A DNA stretch of 40,169 bases, from positions 1 through 40,169 of the forward strand of contig NZ_JALHBS010000034.1 in NCBI RefSeq assembly GCF_024195285.1, read 5' to 3'. This DNA comes from Aurantimonas marianensis (GTDB lineage: Bacteria > Pseudomonadota > Alphaproteobacteria > Rhizobiales > Rhizobiaceae). Under the pieces are notes generated by a model. The model saw nothing but the letters and a program-made list of their open reading frames with translations. It searched no databases and had not been told where the DNA came from. This document shows, in pieces, positions 8,699 to 16,922 of the stretch; position 1 is the stretch's first letter; each line of letters starts with the position of its first letter. Both the position numbers and the translations under genes were made by a program.

Positions 8699-9808
8699 AT
8701 GGTTGCCAGCGCGTCCGTCATCGAGGACACACTCTCCTGTCTTTACGGAAGCGTCGAAGGCTCCAACTCGTGGGCCACCGCAATGGGTCGGGTCGCGGCG
8801 GCAACCGGCGCTGACCGCTTCACATTCAACTCCGTCGGACACGACGGATCCTTTCATCACGACTCGGCGCCCTTCGACCCGGAAGGCCTGATCATGTTCG
8901 CACAGGATTATGCCGACAAGGATCTGCGGCTCCAGCGGATCGTGTCAGAGCGGCGTCGCGGGCTGATCCATACCGGCGATGTGATGACCGCCCAGGAAAT
9001 CGCCCGGTGCCCAGTTCACAACGAATTCTATCGGCTGTTTCCCGAGTGCTGGAACGCTTGCATCCTGGCGCTTGAGCATCTGGGAGGAATTACGGCACCG
9101 ACAATTCAGCGGCGGGCCAGCAAGGGCCCCTTCTCTGCGCAGGAAACCCGGCTCCTGGAAGTCCTGGGGCCGCACATCTGCCGCGTGGTCGAATTACAGG
9201 CCCTCGTCCCGGCCCGCACCCTGGGCGAGGACGGCATCGTCGCCGCCCTGGACGGCCTCGACGACGGCGTCATCATTTTCGACCAGGCCGGTTTCGTCCT
9301 GCACATGAATGCGCCGGCGCGCGCGATCGTCGCGATCAAGGACGGGCTCGAACTGACCCGAGGGGTCCTGAGAGCCTCACATCGAGATTCTCGGCAGGCC
9401 CTCTTCCAGGCGATGACCCGGACACTTCGGGTGGCAGCGGGACTCAGCTTCGATCTTCCGCGCCCGATCGGGCTCCGTCGGCCGGGCAATGCGCGCCCGC
9501 TGATCGTGCGGGCCTTCGTTTCGCCCACGGGCAAGGACGCCAATCGGATGGGTGTTCTGACGGTTCAGGATCGTGCCTCCTGGCAGGCGCCCAACGCCGA
9601 CACCGTGCGCGCCGCCACCGGCCTGACGCCGGCCGAGGCGCGCCTTGCGGTCGCGCTTCTCGAGGGCGAAAGCGTCATCGCCTATGCCAGACGCGAGGGC
9701 CTGTCCGAACACACCGCGCGGTCGCACCTCAAACAGATCCGCTCCAAGCTCGGCGTGACCCGGCAGGCCAACATCGTCGCGGTGCTGGCCCGCATGTGCG
9801 GATTTTAG
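8699..9808 (+). CDS. LuxR-type helix-turn-helix transcriptional regulator
   Basis: A 369-residue regulator with a C-terminal LuxR/GerE helix-turn-helix at about residues 310-369: TGLTPAEARLAVALLEG, then SEHTARSHLKQIRSKLGVTRQ as the recognition region. The middle (about 175-290) has the shape of a PAS-like sensor (VAALDGLDDGVIIFDQAG); the N-terminal 170 residues are of no family I can name, though this three-part layout is common in Hyphomicrobiales. I chose the ATG at 8699 because GGAAGGGAG lies 8 bp upstream; a GTG at 8672 is possible. It is divergent from the cAMP cyclase gene and sits between the two demethylation modules. Its ligand and targets cannot be read. Confidence 0.85.
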   Translation: MVASASVIEDTLSCLYGSVEGSNSWATAMGRVAAATGADRFTFNSVGHDGSFHHDSAPFDPEGLIMFAQDYADKDLRLQRIVSERRRGLIHTGDVMTAQEIARCPVHNEFYRLFPECWNACILALEHLGGITAPTIQRRASKGPFSAQETRLLEVLGPHICRVVELQALVPARTLGEDGIVAALDGLDDGVIIFDQAGFVLHMNAPARAIVAIKDGLELTRGVLRASHRDSRQALFQAMTRTLRVAAGLSFDLPRPIGLRRPGNARPLIVRAFVSPTGKDANRMGVLTVQDRASWQAPNADTVRAATGLTPAEARLAVALLEGESVIAYARREGLSEHTARSHLKQIRSKLGVTRQANIVAVLARMCGF

Positions 9809-9944
9809 AGCAACAGCTGGGCGTAAATGACAGGCGCCGCGGTCAATCCGTCCGCAGCCCCTTCCACACGGCCTGGTGGATGGTCGCGCCGATTTTCGCG
9901 GCCGCGCTCGCTTCATGTGCGGCGGCCGGCTCCGCCTGTCCCTT

Positions 9945-11537
9945 TCAGGCGAAGGCGTCGGGCTCGGACTCCTTGCGCCGGGCGACGAAGTCGGACAGCC
10001 CCTCGGCAATGCCGGGTTCGAGCGCCGGCGCCTCGTATGAATCGAGCCAGCGACGGCACAGCTGGTTGGCGCGGTTCTCGGCGCGGAGCGCACCTTCGGC
10101 CGACCATTGCTCGAAGGAATTGTTGTCGGCGATGGACGAGCGGTAGAACGCCGTCTGGAAATTGTCCTGGGTGTGCTGGCATCCGAGATAATGACTGCCC
10201 GGTCCGACCTCGCGGATCGCCGACATGGCTTGGCCGTTCTCGGAAAGGTCGACCCCCCGCGCCATCGCCTGCATCATGCCGAGTTGATCGCAATCCATGA
10301 CGAACTTCTCGTAGCAGGCGGCAAGCCCCCCTTCGAGCCAGCCGGCGGCGTGCAGCACGAAATTGGTGCCCGCCAGCACCGTCGAGTTCAGCGTGTTGGC
10401 GCTTTCATAGGCGGCTTGCGCATCCGGCACCTTGGAGGCGCAGAGCGACCCGCCGGTGCGGAACGGCAGGCCGAGCCGGCGCGCCAGCTGCGCCGCGCCA
10501 TAGGACACCAGCGCCGGCTCCGGCGTTCCGAAGGTCGGCGCGCCGGACTGCATCGAGATCGACGAGGCGAAGGTGCCGAAGACGACCGGCGCGCCGGGCC
10601 GGCAAAGCTGGGTGAAGGCGGCGCCCGCCAGCACCTCGGCGAGCACTTGGGTCAAGGTGCCGGCAACCGTCACCGGGCTCATCGCCCCGGCCAGGATGAA
10701 GGGCGTTACGATGCAGGCCTGGTTCGCCCGGGCATAGACCTTGAGCGCGCCGAGCATGGTGCCGTCGAAGGTCATCGGCGAATTGGCGTTGATCAGGTTG
10801 ATGAGAACGGTGTTCTGGTCGACGAAATCCGAGCCGAACAGGATGCGGCACATCTCGACCGTGTCGGCGGCGCGTTCCGGCGCCGTCACCGAGCCCATGA
10901 ACGGCTTGTCGGACAGCGTCATGTGGGCATGTACCATGTCGAGATGGCGCTTGTTCACCGGGATGTCGACCGGCTCGCAGACGGTGCCCCCCGAATGATG
11001 AATCGACGGAGCCATGTAGGCGAGCTTCACGATATTGCGGAAATCCTCGATCGTCGCGTAACGGCGCACGCCGTCCAGGTCGCGCACGAAGGGCGGGCCG
11101 TAGACCGGCGCGAACACCGTTGCCTTGCCGCCGATCTCGACCGAGTTCTCCGAATTGCGGGCGTGCTGGGTGAAAATCCGCGGGGCAGACTTCAGAAGCT
11201 CGCGGCAAAGCCCCTTCGGAAAGCGCACCCGCTCGCCGGACACGTCGGCTCCAGCCTCCTTCCACATCGCCAGCGCTTCCGCATCATCGCGGAACTCGAT
11301 TCCGATCTCTTGAAGCACGATGTCGGCGTTCGCCTCGATCAGGGCCAGACCTTCCTCGTCCAGCACTTCATATTCCGGCAGCGCTCGACGGATATAGGCG
11401 AGTTTTGGTCCCGACCCCGACTGCGTGCGGGCGGCGCGCCGTGCCGATGCGCCGCCGCCGCCGCGCCCGCGCCGTCCGCCTCCCGCGCCGCCCTCGGCTG
11501 CCGTAGCGTCCGGGGCTTGTCCGGTCACGTCGTTCAT
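9945..11537 (-). CDS. MttB-family trimethylamine/glycine betaine:corrinoid methyltransferase (non-pyrrolysine)
   Basis: A 530-residue member of the MttB superfamily, whose enzymes move a methyl group from a methylated amine to a partner corrinoid protein. The frame has no in-frame amber codon, so it belongs to the large non-pyrrolysine branch that includes the glycine betaine methyltransferase MtgB of Desulfitobacterium. Family blocks seen are NSPMTFDGTMLGALKVYA, PVVFGTFASSISMQSGAP, GGSLCASKVPDAQAAYES and GAGTNF-like LAGTNFVLHAAGWLEGG. Residues 18-42 form an unusual Gly/Arg-rich stretch (GGAGGGRRGRGGGGASARR). The ATG at 11537 is preceded by AGGAGGAG; the frame runs further upstream to 11600 without family character. 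Divergent from the corrinoid-protein gene. Betaine is the likely substrate from context; dimethylglycine or another methylamine is possible. Confidence 0.88.
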   Translation of the reverse strand: MNDVTGQAPDATAAEGGAGGGRRGRGGGGASARRAARTQSGSGPKLAYIRRALPEYEVLDEEGLALIEANADIVLQEIGIEFRDDAEALAMWKEAGADVSGERVRFPKGLCRELLKSAPRIFTQHARNSENSVEIGGKATVFAPVYGPPFVRDLDGVRRYATIEDFRNIVKLAYMAPSIHHSGGTVCEPVDIPVNKRHLDMVHAHMTLSDKPFMGSVTAPERAADTVEMCRILFGSDFVDQNTVLINLINANSPMTFDGTMLGALKVYARANQACIVTPFILAGAMSPVTVAGTLTQVLAEVLAGAAFTQLCRPGAPVVFGTFASSISMQSGAPTFGTPEPALVSYGAAQLARRLGLPFRTGGSLCASKVPDAQAAYESANTLNSTVLAGTNFVLHAAGWLEGGLAACYEKFVMDCDQLGMMQAMARGVDLSENGQAMSAIREVGPGSHYLGCQHTQDNFQTAFYRSSIADNNSFEQWSAEGALRAENRANQLCRRWLDSYEAPALEPGIAEGLSDFVARRKESEPDAFA

Positions 11538-11899
11538 CCATCTCCTCCTGGCGTTGTGCGCTGGCATTGTCCGCTGGCGCCGGCCGGCTGTGTGCGTCAT
11601 CCGCGCCGACAGATTGCCGCGAGCCTACGGGGCGATCATAGCCGATTGTAGAAGGGCAAACCCTGCTCGCCGTTCCGGATGCGAAGATCGGTGACGCGCG
11701 GAGGATAGTCGTCGGGCATCGTTGGACGGCCCGACCCGTTGTCCCAACGTCGTTTTCGGTATCGGCGATGTCGCAGCGGGAAGATTGGTCTGCCGCCCTT
11801 TGCCTTACCCTCCATCGTGACACGGTGCCATCCGCGCGACATGCGCCGTCACCGTTCCCTGACGAGGCCTTGGGAGAGGCCGCTGGCGAGGAGGCCATC
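11538..11899. promoter_or_regulatory. Divergent promoter region between MttB-family and corrinoid-protein genes
   Basis: 362 bp between two diverging starts that belong to one pathway, so a shared operator for the pathway regulator is expected here. No B12-box or cobalamin riboswitch core was recognised by eye. The frame upstream of the corrinoid-protein ATG is open from 11768 but lacks protein character. Confidence 0.4.
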
Positions 11900-12550
11900 A
11901 TGGCGGATGACGACGAGATCGTACTGGCCGAGCTCTCCGACGACGATCTCGTCGCCCAGATGAAGGACGACCTTTACGACGGGCTGAAGGAGGAGATCGA
12001 GGAAGGCACCCAGATCCTCCTGGAACGGGGTTGGACACCCTACGACGTGCTGACCAAGGCGCTCGTCGGCGGCATGCAGATCGTCGGCGAGGATTTTCGC
12101 GACGGCATCCTTTTCGTGCCGGAAGTGCTGCTCTCGGCCAACGCCATGAAGGCCGGCATGAAGATCCTGCGTCCGCTGCTGGCCGAAACCGGCGCGCCGA
12201 AACAGGGCAAGATGGTGATCGGCACCGTCAAGGGGGACATCCACGACATCGGCAAGAACCTCCTCGGCATCAACATCGACGTCGACAAGTATCTCGCCGC
12301 GCTCGACGAGCACCAGCCGGAATTCCTCGGCATGTCGGCGCTGCTGACGACGACGATGCCCTACATGAAGGTGGTCATCGATACGCTGGTTCAGAAGGGC
12401 CGGCGCGACGACTATATCGTCCTTGTCGGCGGCGCACCGTTGAACGAGGATTTCGCCAATCAGGTCGGCGCCGACGCCTATTGCCGCGATGCGGCGATCA
12501 CGGTCGAGATCGCCAAGGAGCTGATGGCGCGCAAGCACAATCAGCTCTGA
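11900..12550 (+). CDS. Methyltransferase corrinoid protein (MtbC/MtgC type), with an apparent internal deletion
   Basis: A 216-residue B12-binding protein, the methyl carrier between the MttB-family enzyme and the methyl-THF methyltransferase. Residues 1-95 form the helical cap. The B12 domain shows GTVKGDIHDIGKN with lower-ligand H115, the SALLTTTM motif (about 146-153) and the GGAP motif (about 177-180). Odd: after GKNL (to 121) the chain goes directly to LGINIDVDKYLAAL. The usual half-helix plus second beta strand (pattern xxMLEGxGFEVIDLG) is missing, about 14 residues, making the protein shorter than the usual 230 or so. GAGGAGG lies 6 bp before the ATG. Whether the product folds is doubtful; otherwise the family assignment is firm. 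Confidence 0.88.
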   Translation: MADDDEIVLAELSDDDLVAQMKDDLYDGLKEEIEEGTQILLERGWTPYDVLTKALVGGMQIVGEDFRDGILFVPEVLLSANAMKAGMKILRPLLAETGAPKQGKMVIGTVKGDIHDIGKNLLGINIDVDKYLAALDEHQPEFLGMSALLTTTMPYMKVVIDTLVQKGRRDDYIVLVGGAPLNEDFANQVGADAYCRDAAITVEIAKELMARKHNQL

Positions 12551-12668
12551 GCGCCATGGGCCGGATCATATGCCCCTTCCCCCATCTCGAGACTGAGGTT
12601 CCGAGCGTCGGCCGGGCAACGCGCAGAGCCGACATCTCGCCAGCGCCCGTTTGCAGTGGCCATGCAAA

Positions 12669-12697
12669 CGGCGCGGAAGCCCAAAGGCTCCGCGCCG
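12669..12697. terminator. Bidirectional hairpin between corrinoid-protein and entericidin genes
   Basis: Stem CGGCGCGGA (12669-12677) with TCCGCGCCG (12689-12697), extended by GCC/GGC past one bulged A, loop about 4 nt. It lies between converging genes and could end transcription from both sides. T-runs are short (TTT on the minus-strand side). Confidence 0.5.
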
Positions 12698-12722
12698 GTT
12701 CATCGTCCCGATCGTCGGCTGT

Positions 12723-12869
12723 CTACTCGGCGACGTCCCTGACGGCCGCCCCGGTTGCGTCGACCGTGTTGCCAAGGTCGCGGCCGACCCCGCGCACGGT
12801 GTTGGCGCAGGCCGAAAGCAGGAGCGCGCCGGCGAGAACTGCGGACAGTATTGCGATGCGGTGGGTCAT
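12723..12869 (-). CDS. Entericidin A/B-family small lipoprotein
   Basis: A 48-residue lipoprotein precursor. Residues 1-20 are a signal peptide ending in the lipobox LLSAC, with the lipidated cysteine at position 21. The mature part begins CANTVRGVGRDLGNTVDATG, very close to the entericidin signature. Entericidins are small cell-envelope lipoproteins linked to stress and stationary phase; their exact action is unsettled. GGAGA lies 8 bp before the ATG at 12867-12869. An excellent EcfG-type promoter lies just upstream (12903-12927), so it is probably part of the general stress regulon rather than of the betaine pathway around it. Confidence 0.85.
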   Translation of the reverse strand: MTHRIAILSAVLAGALLLSACANTVRGVGRDLGNTVDATGAAVRDVAE

Positions 12870-12902
12870 GCTGCCGTCTCCGTTCCGGGAATGTGACGGA
12901 AA

Positions 12903-12927
12903 AACGAAATGGGTCCGCGCGGGTTCC
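12903..12927 (-). promoter_or_regulatory. EcfG (general stress sigma factor) type promoter for the entericidin gene
   Basis: On the minus strand GGAAC (12923-12927) is followed by exactly 16 bp and CGTT (12903-12906), which matches the alphaproteobacterial EcfG/RpoE2 promoter (GGAAC, 16-17 bp, CGTT). It stands about 34 bp upstream of the entericidin ATG, leaving room for a short leader with its ribosome-binding site. Confidence 0.75.
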
Positions 12928-12959
12928 CCGACCCGGCGAAATTTTCGTTCGGAAGGCTG

Positions 12960-13622
12960 ATGTTCGACGGTCCCGCCCACGCCTTCCCGCCCTCCCGTGA
13001 GGATGTCGAGCGGCTCACGGTCATCGCCTGCGGCGCCATCGCGCGGGAGATCGTCGCCATCCTCGCCGCCAATGGCCTCGACCACATCGACCTCACTTGT
13101 CTACCGGCGGTGCTTCACAATGCGCCAAAGAAGATCGCGCCGGCGATCGAGGCCGCCATCCTCAAGACCCGAAGCCGGGGCGCATCCAGGATTTTCATCG
13201 CTTATGCGGATTGCGGCACCGGCGGTCATCTCGACGCGGTCTGCGAGCGTTACGGCGTCGAGCGCATTGCCGGCCCGCACTGCTATTCCTTCTTTGTCGG
13301 CAACGATCGCTTCGCCGTCGAGGGCGATGCCAACATGACCACCTTCTGGCTGACCGATTTTCTTGCCCGTCAGTTCGACGCCTTCATCGCCAAGCCGTAC
13401 CGTCTCGACCGCTATCCCGAAATGACGGCGATGCTGTTCGGCCACTATGAACGAGTCGTCCACATCGCCCAGACCGACGACGCCGAGCTCGATGCCAGGG
13501 CGCGGGCGATCGCGCACCGCCTGGGACTCGCCTACGAGCGACGCTTTGTCGGCTATGGCGATCTCGTCGGCGCAATCGCCACCGCGGCCGGCGCCGGCCG
13601 CCCCCAGCCGGCGACAGGCTGA
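12960..13622 (+). CDS. DUF1638 domain-containing protein
   Basis: A 220-residue protein of family DUF1638. Conserved blocks are VIACGAIAREIVAIL, LTCLPAVLHNAPKKI, IAYADCGTGGHLD and GPHCYSFF. The repeated Cys and His suggest a metal or corrinoid contact, but no activity is established. This family recurs beside corrinoid methyltransferase genes in both bacteria and methanogens, which supports a helper role in methyl transfer. Start: ATG at 12960 with GGAAGG close upstream; an ATG at 12909 is in frame but would overlap the stress promoter at 12903-12927, so I prefer the shorter form. Ends in a Gly/Ala/Pro-rich tail. Confidence 0.82.
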   Translation: MFDGPAHAFPPSREDVERLTVIACGAIAREIVAILAANGLDHIDLTCLPAVLHNAPKKIAPAIEAAILKTRSRGASRIFIAYADCGTGGHLDAVCERYGVERIAGPHCYSFFVGNDRFAVEGDANMTTFWLTDFLARQFDAFIAKPYRLDRYPEMTAMLFGHYERVVHIAQTDDAELDARARAIAHRLGLAYERRFVGYGDLVGAIATAAGAGRPQPATG

Positions 13623-13811
13623 ATGGCGCCTTGCGAGGCCTCCGACGGTTACGGACCGATCGCATCGGCAGGAGATCGTTTCTCCGATAGGCCGCGCAGC
13701 CGCTTGATGTTTTGCGCAGAAACGCCGATTTAATATCCATTCAGTCATAGTGTTTGCCGACTCCCTCATTAAGTGGGAGAGCGTTCCTGCGGATTTGGCA
13801 TCGCCTGCCTC

Positions 13812-14498
13812 ATGCCGTTCCGTTCCGCAAACCCGTTTTACCGAGTATCGACCGTGTCACCCGCCGCCTTTTCCAACATTCGACGATCGCTGCGGCGACG
13901 CGGGGCCAAGCGGCAACGACGCATTTCCGCGATTTTGCGGGGCTACACCCATCGCGATCCGACCGGCCCGACGCTCGGCGAGTTGTCCCAAGCCTTCGAT
14001 ACGCGGGCGTATGGCGCCTTCTTCATTCTTCTAGGCGGGCTCAATCTGATTCCGTTGCCGCCGGGGGCCTCGCTGCTCTTCGGCATACCGCTCATGCTGT
14101 TTGCCCTGCAACTCGCGATTGGGCGCCACCGGCTCTGGCTGCCTGACCGCGTCCATCGGATCCGCCTCAGCGCCGATACTCTGGGCATGGGGATGCGCAA
14201 GATCGGACCCACGCTGCGTTGGATCGAGCGTCTCGCACGGCATCGCTATTGGCCCGAGCCCGAATGGGTGCTGCTCGTCGCGGTCGGCTGGTTCTGCTTT
14301 CTGATGGCCGCGCTGGTGACGCTTCCCTTTCCGCTGACCAATATGGCGCCCGGCGTCGCGGTCGCACTCGCCGGGGTGGCGATCACCGCACGCGACGGCC
14401 TCTGGCTGATTGCCTCGATCGTCCTCGGATTGGCTTCTGGGCTGGTCCTTGCCGGCGTCTATGGCGCCGCGGCTCTCGCGGTCATGCAGATCTTCTGA
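13812..14498 (+). CDS. ExoD-family membrane protein
   Basis: A 228-residue inner-membrane protein of the ExoD (exopolysaccharide synthesis) family. A basic N-terminal segment is followed by GPTLGELSQAFDTRAYGAFFILLGGLNLIPLPPG, the hallmark region, then LLFGIPLMLFALQLAIGRHRLWLP. Helices follow at VLLVAVGWFCFLMAALVTLPFP, MAPGVAVALAGVAITARDGLWLI and LGLASGLVLAGVYGAAALAVM. The biochemical role of the family is unknown; in rhizobia it affects exopolysaccharide and alkali sensitivity. The start is uncertain: ATG at 13812 is used, and GTG at 13773 or 13854 is possible, none with a good ribosome-binding site. It interrupts the methyl-transfer cluster and is probably unrelated to it. Confidence 0.8.
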   Translation: MPFRSANPFYRVSTVSPAAFSNIRRSLRRRGAKRQRRISAILRGYTHRDPTGPTLGELSQAFDTRAYGAFFILLGGLNLIPLPPGASLLFGIPLMLFALQLAIGRHRLWLPDRVHRIRLSADTLGMGMRKIGPTLRWIERLARHRYWPEPEWVLLVAVGWFCFLMAALVTLPFPLTNMAPGVAVALAGVAITARDGLWLIASIVLGLASGLVLAGVYGAAALAVMQIF

Positions 14499-14503
14499 CC
14501 CGG

Positions 14504-14525
14504 CCGGCGGCATTGCGCCCGCCGG
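14504..14525 (+). terminator. Hairpin after the ExoD-family gene
   Basis: Stem CCGGCGG (14504-14510) with CCGCCGG (14519-14525) just after the stop codon. No T-run, so termination is uncertain. Confidence 0.35.
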
Positions 14526-14730
14526 ACCATGTCGAATTTGGCACCGGGTGGCTTGCGGTCCTCGGCCAAGCATCGGACACATCGACGCAGCCTATCCATC
14601 GCTCCGCATCCGCAAAAACTCCGGATTTCCCGTCAGGCGCCGAATGTCGCAAAGCCGCCGCGTGTCGTCGCGTCCGGCATAGCCAGCCGCTTCGTCTCAG
14701 GCCACATTGTATGAGCAGGAGGCGGCCCGT

Positions 14731-15030
14731 ATGGCAGAAACGCAGATCGTCTATTGGCGCGATATTCCCGCCCAGGTGATCGTCCGCCAGGGGCGCAAGG
14801 CGGCACGTCGCGAACTCCCGATACGGTTCATCGAGGCGATCGACCGCTGCGCCATGCGCGTCGGCGCCCAGGATTCCGAGGCCTATCTCGCCGAGTGGCG
14901 GCGCGACAGCGCGGCCTGCGAGGCGGACGACCTCGAAGCCGCCGCCACGAGCAGATTGACCGAACTCGATCAACGCTACGACCGGGACCGCCTCGCGGCG
15001 CTGGTCGCCAACGAGGGGCGTGAGCCATGA
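14731..15030 (+). CDS. PF13769-like ('virulence factor') small protein coupled to methylene-THF reductase
   Basis: A 99-residue protein beginning AETQIVYWRDIPAQVIVRQG, a layout I recognise as the small family named 'virulence factor' (PF13769) in annotation. The name is historical; the function is unknown. The fold appears to be a short beta-hairpin followed by helices (RREL PIRFIEAIDRCAM and the C-terminal ERYD-type helix). AGGAGG lies 8 bp upstream of the ATG at 14731. Its stop overlaps the reductase start by 4 bp (ATGA), so the two are translationally coupled. This fixed pairing with one-carbon genes suggests a role in methyl-group handling. Confidence 0.75.
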   Translation: MAETQIVYWRDIPAQVIVRQGRKAARRELPIRFIEAIDRCAMRVGAQDSEAYLAEWRRDSAACEADDLEAAATSRLTELDQRYDRDRLAALVANEGREP

Positions 15031-15926
15031 TACAGGATCTGCCGTTGCCGCGGCATCATATCCCCGCCTCGATCGAGGGAGCTCCGAAGCAGGCGCTGGA
15101 ATCGCCGGAGCTTCGCGATCTGTTTCCGGCAGGTACCAAGGTCTATCTGACCGATGTCGGTGTCGACTCCGTCAAGGATTTCATCCGCGCGGTGAAACGA
15201 ATTTCCGACCTCGGCTATGCGCCGGTCCCGCATATACCGGCGCGCCGCATCCGCAGCCGCGACGAATTGGAGACCCGTATCCGGGCCTATGCCGAGGACG
15301 CGGGCGTCGACGACATGCTGGTCATCGGTGGCGGTCTCGATCGACCGGCGGGACCGTTCACCTCGACTATGGAGGTTCTGGAAAGCGGCCTTTTCGACCG
15401 CTATGGAATCCGCCACATCGGGGTCGCGGGTCATCCCGAGGGCTCGCCCGACTTCTCGGCCGCCACCGCCGAAGAGGCGTTGCGCCTCAAGCGCGACTTC
15501 GGCGAGCGCACCGGGGCGCATATGCGCATCGTCACCCAGTTCGGTTTCGACGCCGACGCATTCATCAACTGGTCGCTGGCCATCCGCGAGGCAGGCGTCG
15601 GCCTGCCCATCCATCTCGGAATCGCCGGTCCCGCCAAGATCACCACGCTGATCAAATACGCCGCGCTTTGCGGTGTCGGCAACTCCATCGCCTTCCTGAA
15701 GAAGCGGGCCCTCGCCCTGACCGCTCTCGCCACGACACATTCGCCGGAATCCGTGGTCGGGCCGATCGAGCGGCACTGGCGGGAGACGCTGGATTCGCCC
15801 GTCCGGCAGATCCATGTGTTTCCCTTCGGCGGGCTGGTGAAATCCGCCGCTTGGCTCACCGAGCGCGGCTCCTGGCCGAGCGAGGCATCGCGCTTCGGCC
15901 GCGACCTCGAGCGCCAGCACGGCTGA
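15027..15926 (+). CDS. Divergent methylenetetrahydrofolate reductase (MetF-like)
   Basis: A 299-residue flavin-barrel protein related to MetF, of the short divergent branch found with corrinoid methyltransferases. Recognisable parts are SIEG near residue 15, the strand GTKVYLTDVGVDS, PVPHIPARRIRSRDELE, MLVIGGGLDRPAGPF, IGVAGHPEGSPD and TQFGFDADAFINWS, all matching MetF barrel strands in order. In this setting it would oxidise methyl-THF, loaded from betaine by the corrinoid route, to methylene-THF for assimilation or energy. Coupled by a 4-bp overlap to the small gene before it, and 51 bp ahead of the methyl-THF methyltransferase gene. Confidence 0.87.
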   Translation: MIQDLPLPRHHIPASIEGAPKQALESPELRDLFPAGTKVYLTDVGVDSVKDFIRAVKRISDLGYAPVPHIPARRIRSRDELETRIRAYAEDAGVDDMLVIGGGLDRPAGPFTSTMEVLESGLFDRYGIRHIGVAGHPEGSPDFSAATAEEALRLKRDFGERTGAHMRIVTQFGFDADAFINWSLAIREAGVGLPIHLGIAGPAKITTLIKYAALCGVGNSIAFLKKRALALTALATTHSPESVVGPIERHWRETLDSPVRQIHVFPFGGLVKSAAWLTERGSWPSEASRFGRDLERQHG

Positions 15927-15977
15927 ACGCCGGCCGGACCGAATCATCCTGCAGCCCCCTCATCGGAAAGATCGCCC

Positions 15978-16922
15978 ATGACCCGTACCGTCGTCGCCTC
16001 GGCCAAGAGGGAGATCGTGATCGGCTTCGACGAACCATTCTGCGTCATCGGCGAGCGGATCAATCCGACCGGGCGCAAGAAGCTCGCCGCCGAAATGGTC
16101 GCCGGCAATTTCGACACCGTCACCAGGGACGTCCTCGATCAGGTCGCCGCCGGCGCGACCATGCTCGACGTCAATGCCGGGGTCACCGCCGTCGACCCGA
16201 ACGTCTCGGAGCCGCCGCTGTTGGTCCAGACCATCCGCCTCGTCCAGAGCCTCACCGATCTGCCGATCTCGATCGATTCCTCGGTTTCCTCCGCCATCAA
16301 GGCGGCGCTGGAGGTTGCCGAGGGGCGTCCCTTGGTCAATTCCGTCACCGGGGAATTGGAAAAGCTCGAGGCGATCCTGCCCCTGATCAAGAAATACGAC
16401 GTGCCCGTCGTCGCCATCTCCAATGACGAAACCGGAATTTCCGAAGACCCGGATGTGCGCTTCGAGGTGGCGAGGAAAATCGTCCAGCATGCCGCCGACT
16501 ACGGCATCAAGCCTTGCGACATCGTCGTCGACCCGCTGGTCATGCCGATCGGCGCGATGGGCACGGCCGGTCGCCAGGTGTTCGCGCTCGTGCGCCGCCT
16601 GCGCGACGAGCTCGGCGTCAACACCACCTGCGGCGCCTCCAACATCTCTTTCGGCCTGCCGCACCGCCACGGCATCAACGCCGCCTTCCTGCCGATGGCG
16701 ATCGCCGCCGGCATGACCTCGGCGATCATGACTCCCTGCCGGCCGCAGGAGATGGAAGCGGTTCGCGCCGCCAACGTTTTGATGGGCAACGATCCGTCCT
16801 GCGGAACCTGGATCCGCAACTACCGCGACGTGCAGCCGGCGGCTGTCGTAGCGGCGAATTCGGGAAATGCCCCCAGCGCCCGCAGGCGCGGTGGCCGCGA
16901 AGCGCGCCGGGCGCAGGGCTGA
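15978..16922 (+). CDS. Methyltetrahydrofolate:corrinoid methyltransferase (pterin-binding barrel)
   Basis: A 314-residue pterin-binding TIM barrel like MtgA, MtrH/AcsE and the folate domain of MetH. Motifs are FCVIGERINPTGRKK (residues 21-35), the pterin-anchoring MLDVNAG, ISIDSS, VNSVTGE, and CGASNISFGLPHRHG. It would take the methyl group from the corrinoid protein and pass it to THF, directly ahead of the reductase reaction encoded upstream. After about residue 285 the chain is an Ala/Arg/Gly tail (ARRRGGREARRAQG) beyond the normal barrel. Good family match; direction of transfer is inferred from context. Confidence 0.9.
   Translation: MTRTVVASAKREIVIGFDEPFCVIGERINPTGRKKLAAEMVAGNFDTVTRDVLDQVAAGATMLDVNAGVTAVDPNVSEPPLLVQTIRLVQSLTDLPISIDSSVSSAIKAALEVAEGRPLVNSVTGELEKLEAILPLIKKYDVPVVAISNDETGISEDPDVRFEVARKIVQHAADYGIKPCDIVVDPLVMPIGAMGTAGRQVFALVRRLRDELGVNTTCGASNISFGLPHRHGINAAFLPMAIAAGMTSAIMTPCRPQEMEAVRAANVLMGNDPSCGTWIRNYRDVQPAAVVAANSGNAPSARRRGGREARRAQG

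Noticed and set aside
9945-11537. Possible pyrrolysine (in-frame amber) in the MttB-family gene
   Set aside because: The frame is continuous with no TAG, so this is the non-pyrrolysine branch.
10107-11651. 514-codon plus-strand ORF opposite the MttB-family gene
   Set aside because: Antisense shadow; the minus strand has complete family motifs and a good ribosome-binding site.
11538-11899. Cobalamin riboswitch in the divergent region between corrinoid genes
   Set aside because: No B12-box-like core was found by eye; a covariance-model search would be needed to exclude it fully.
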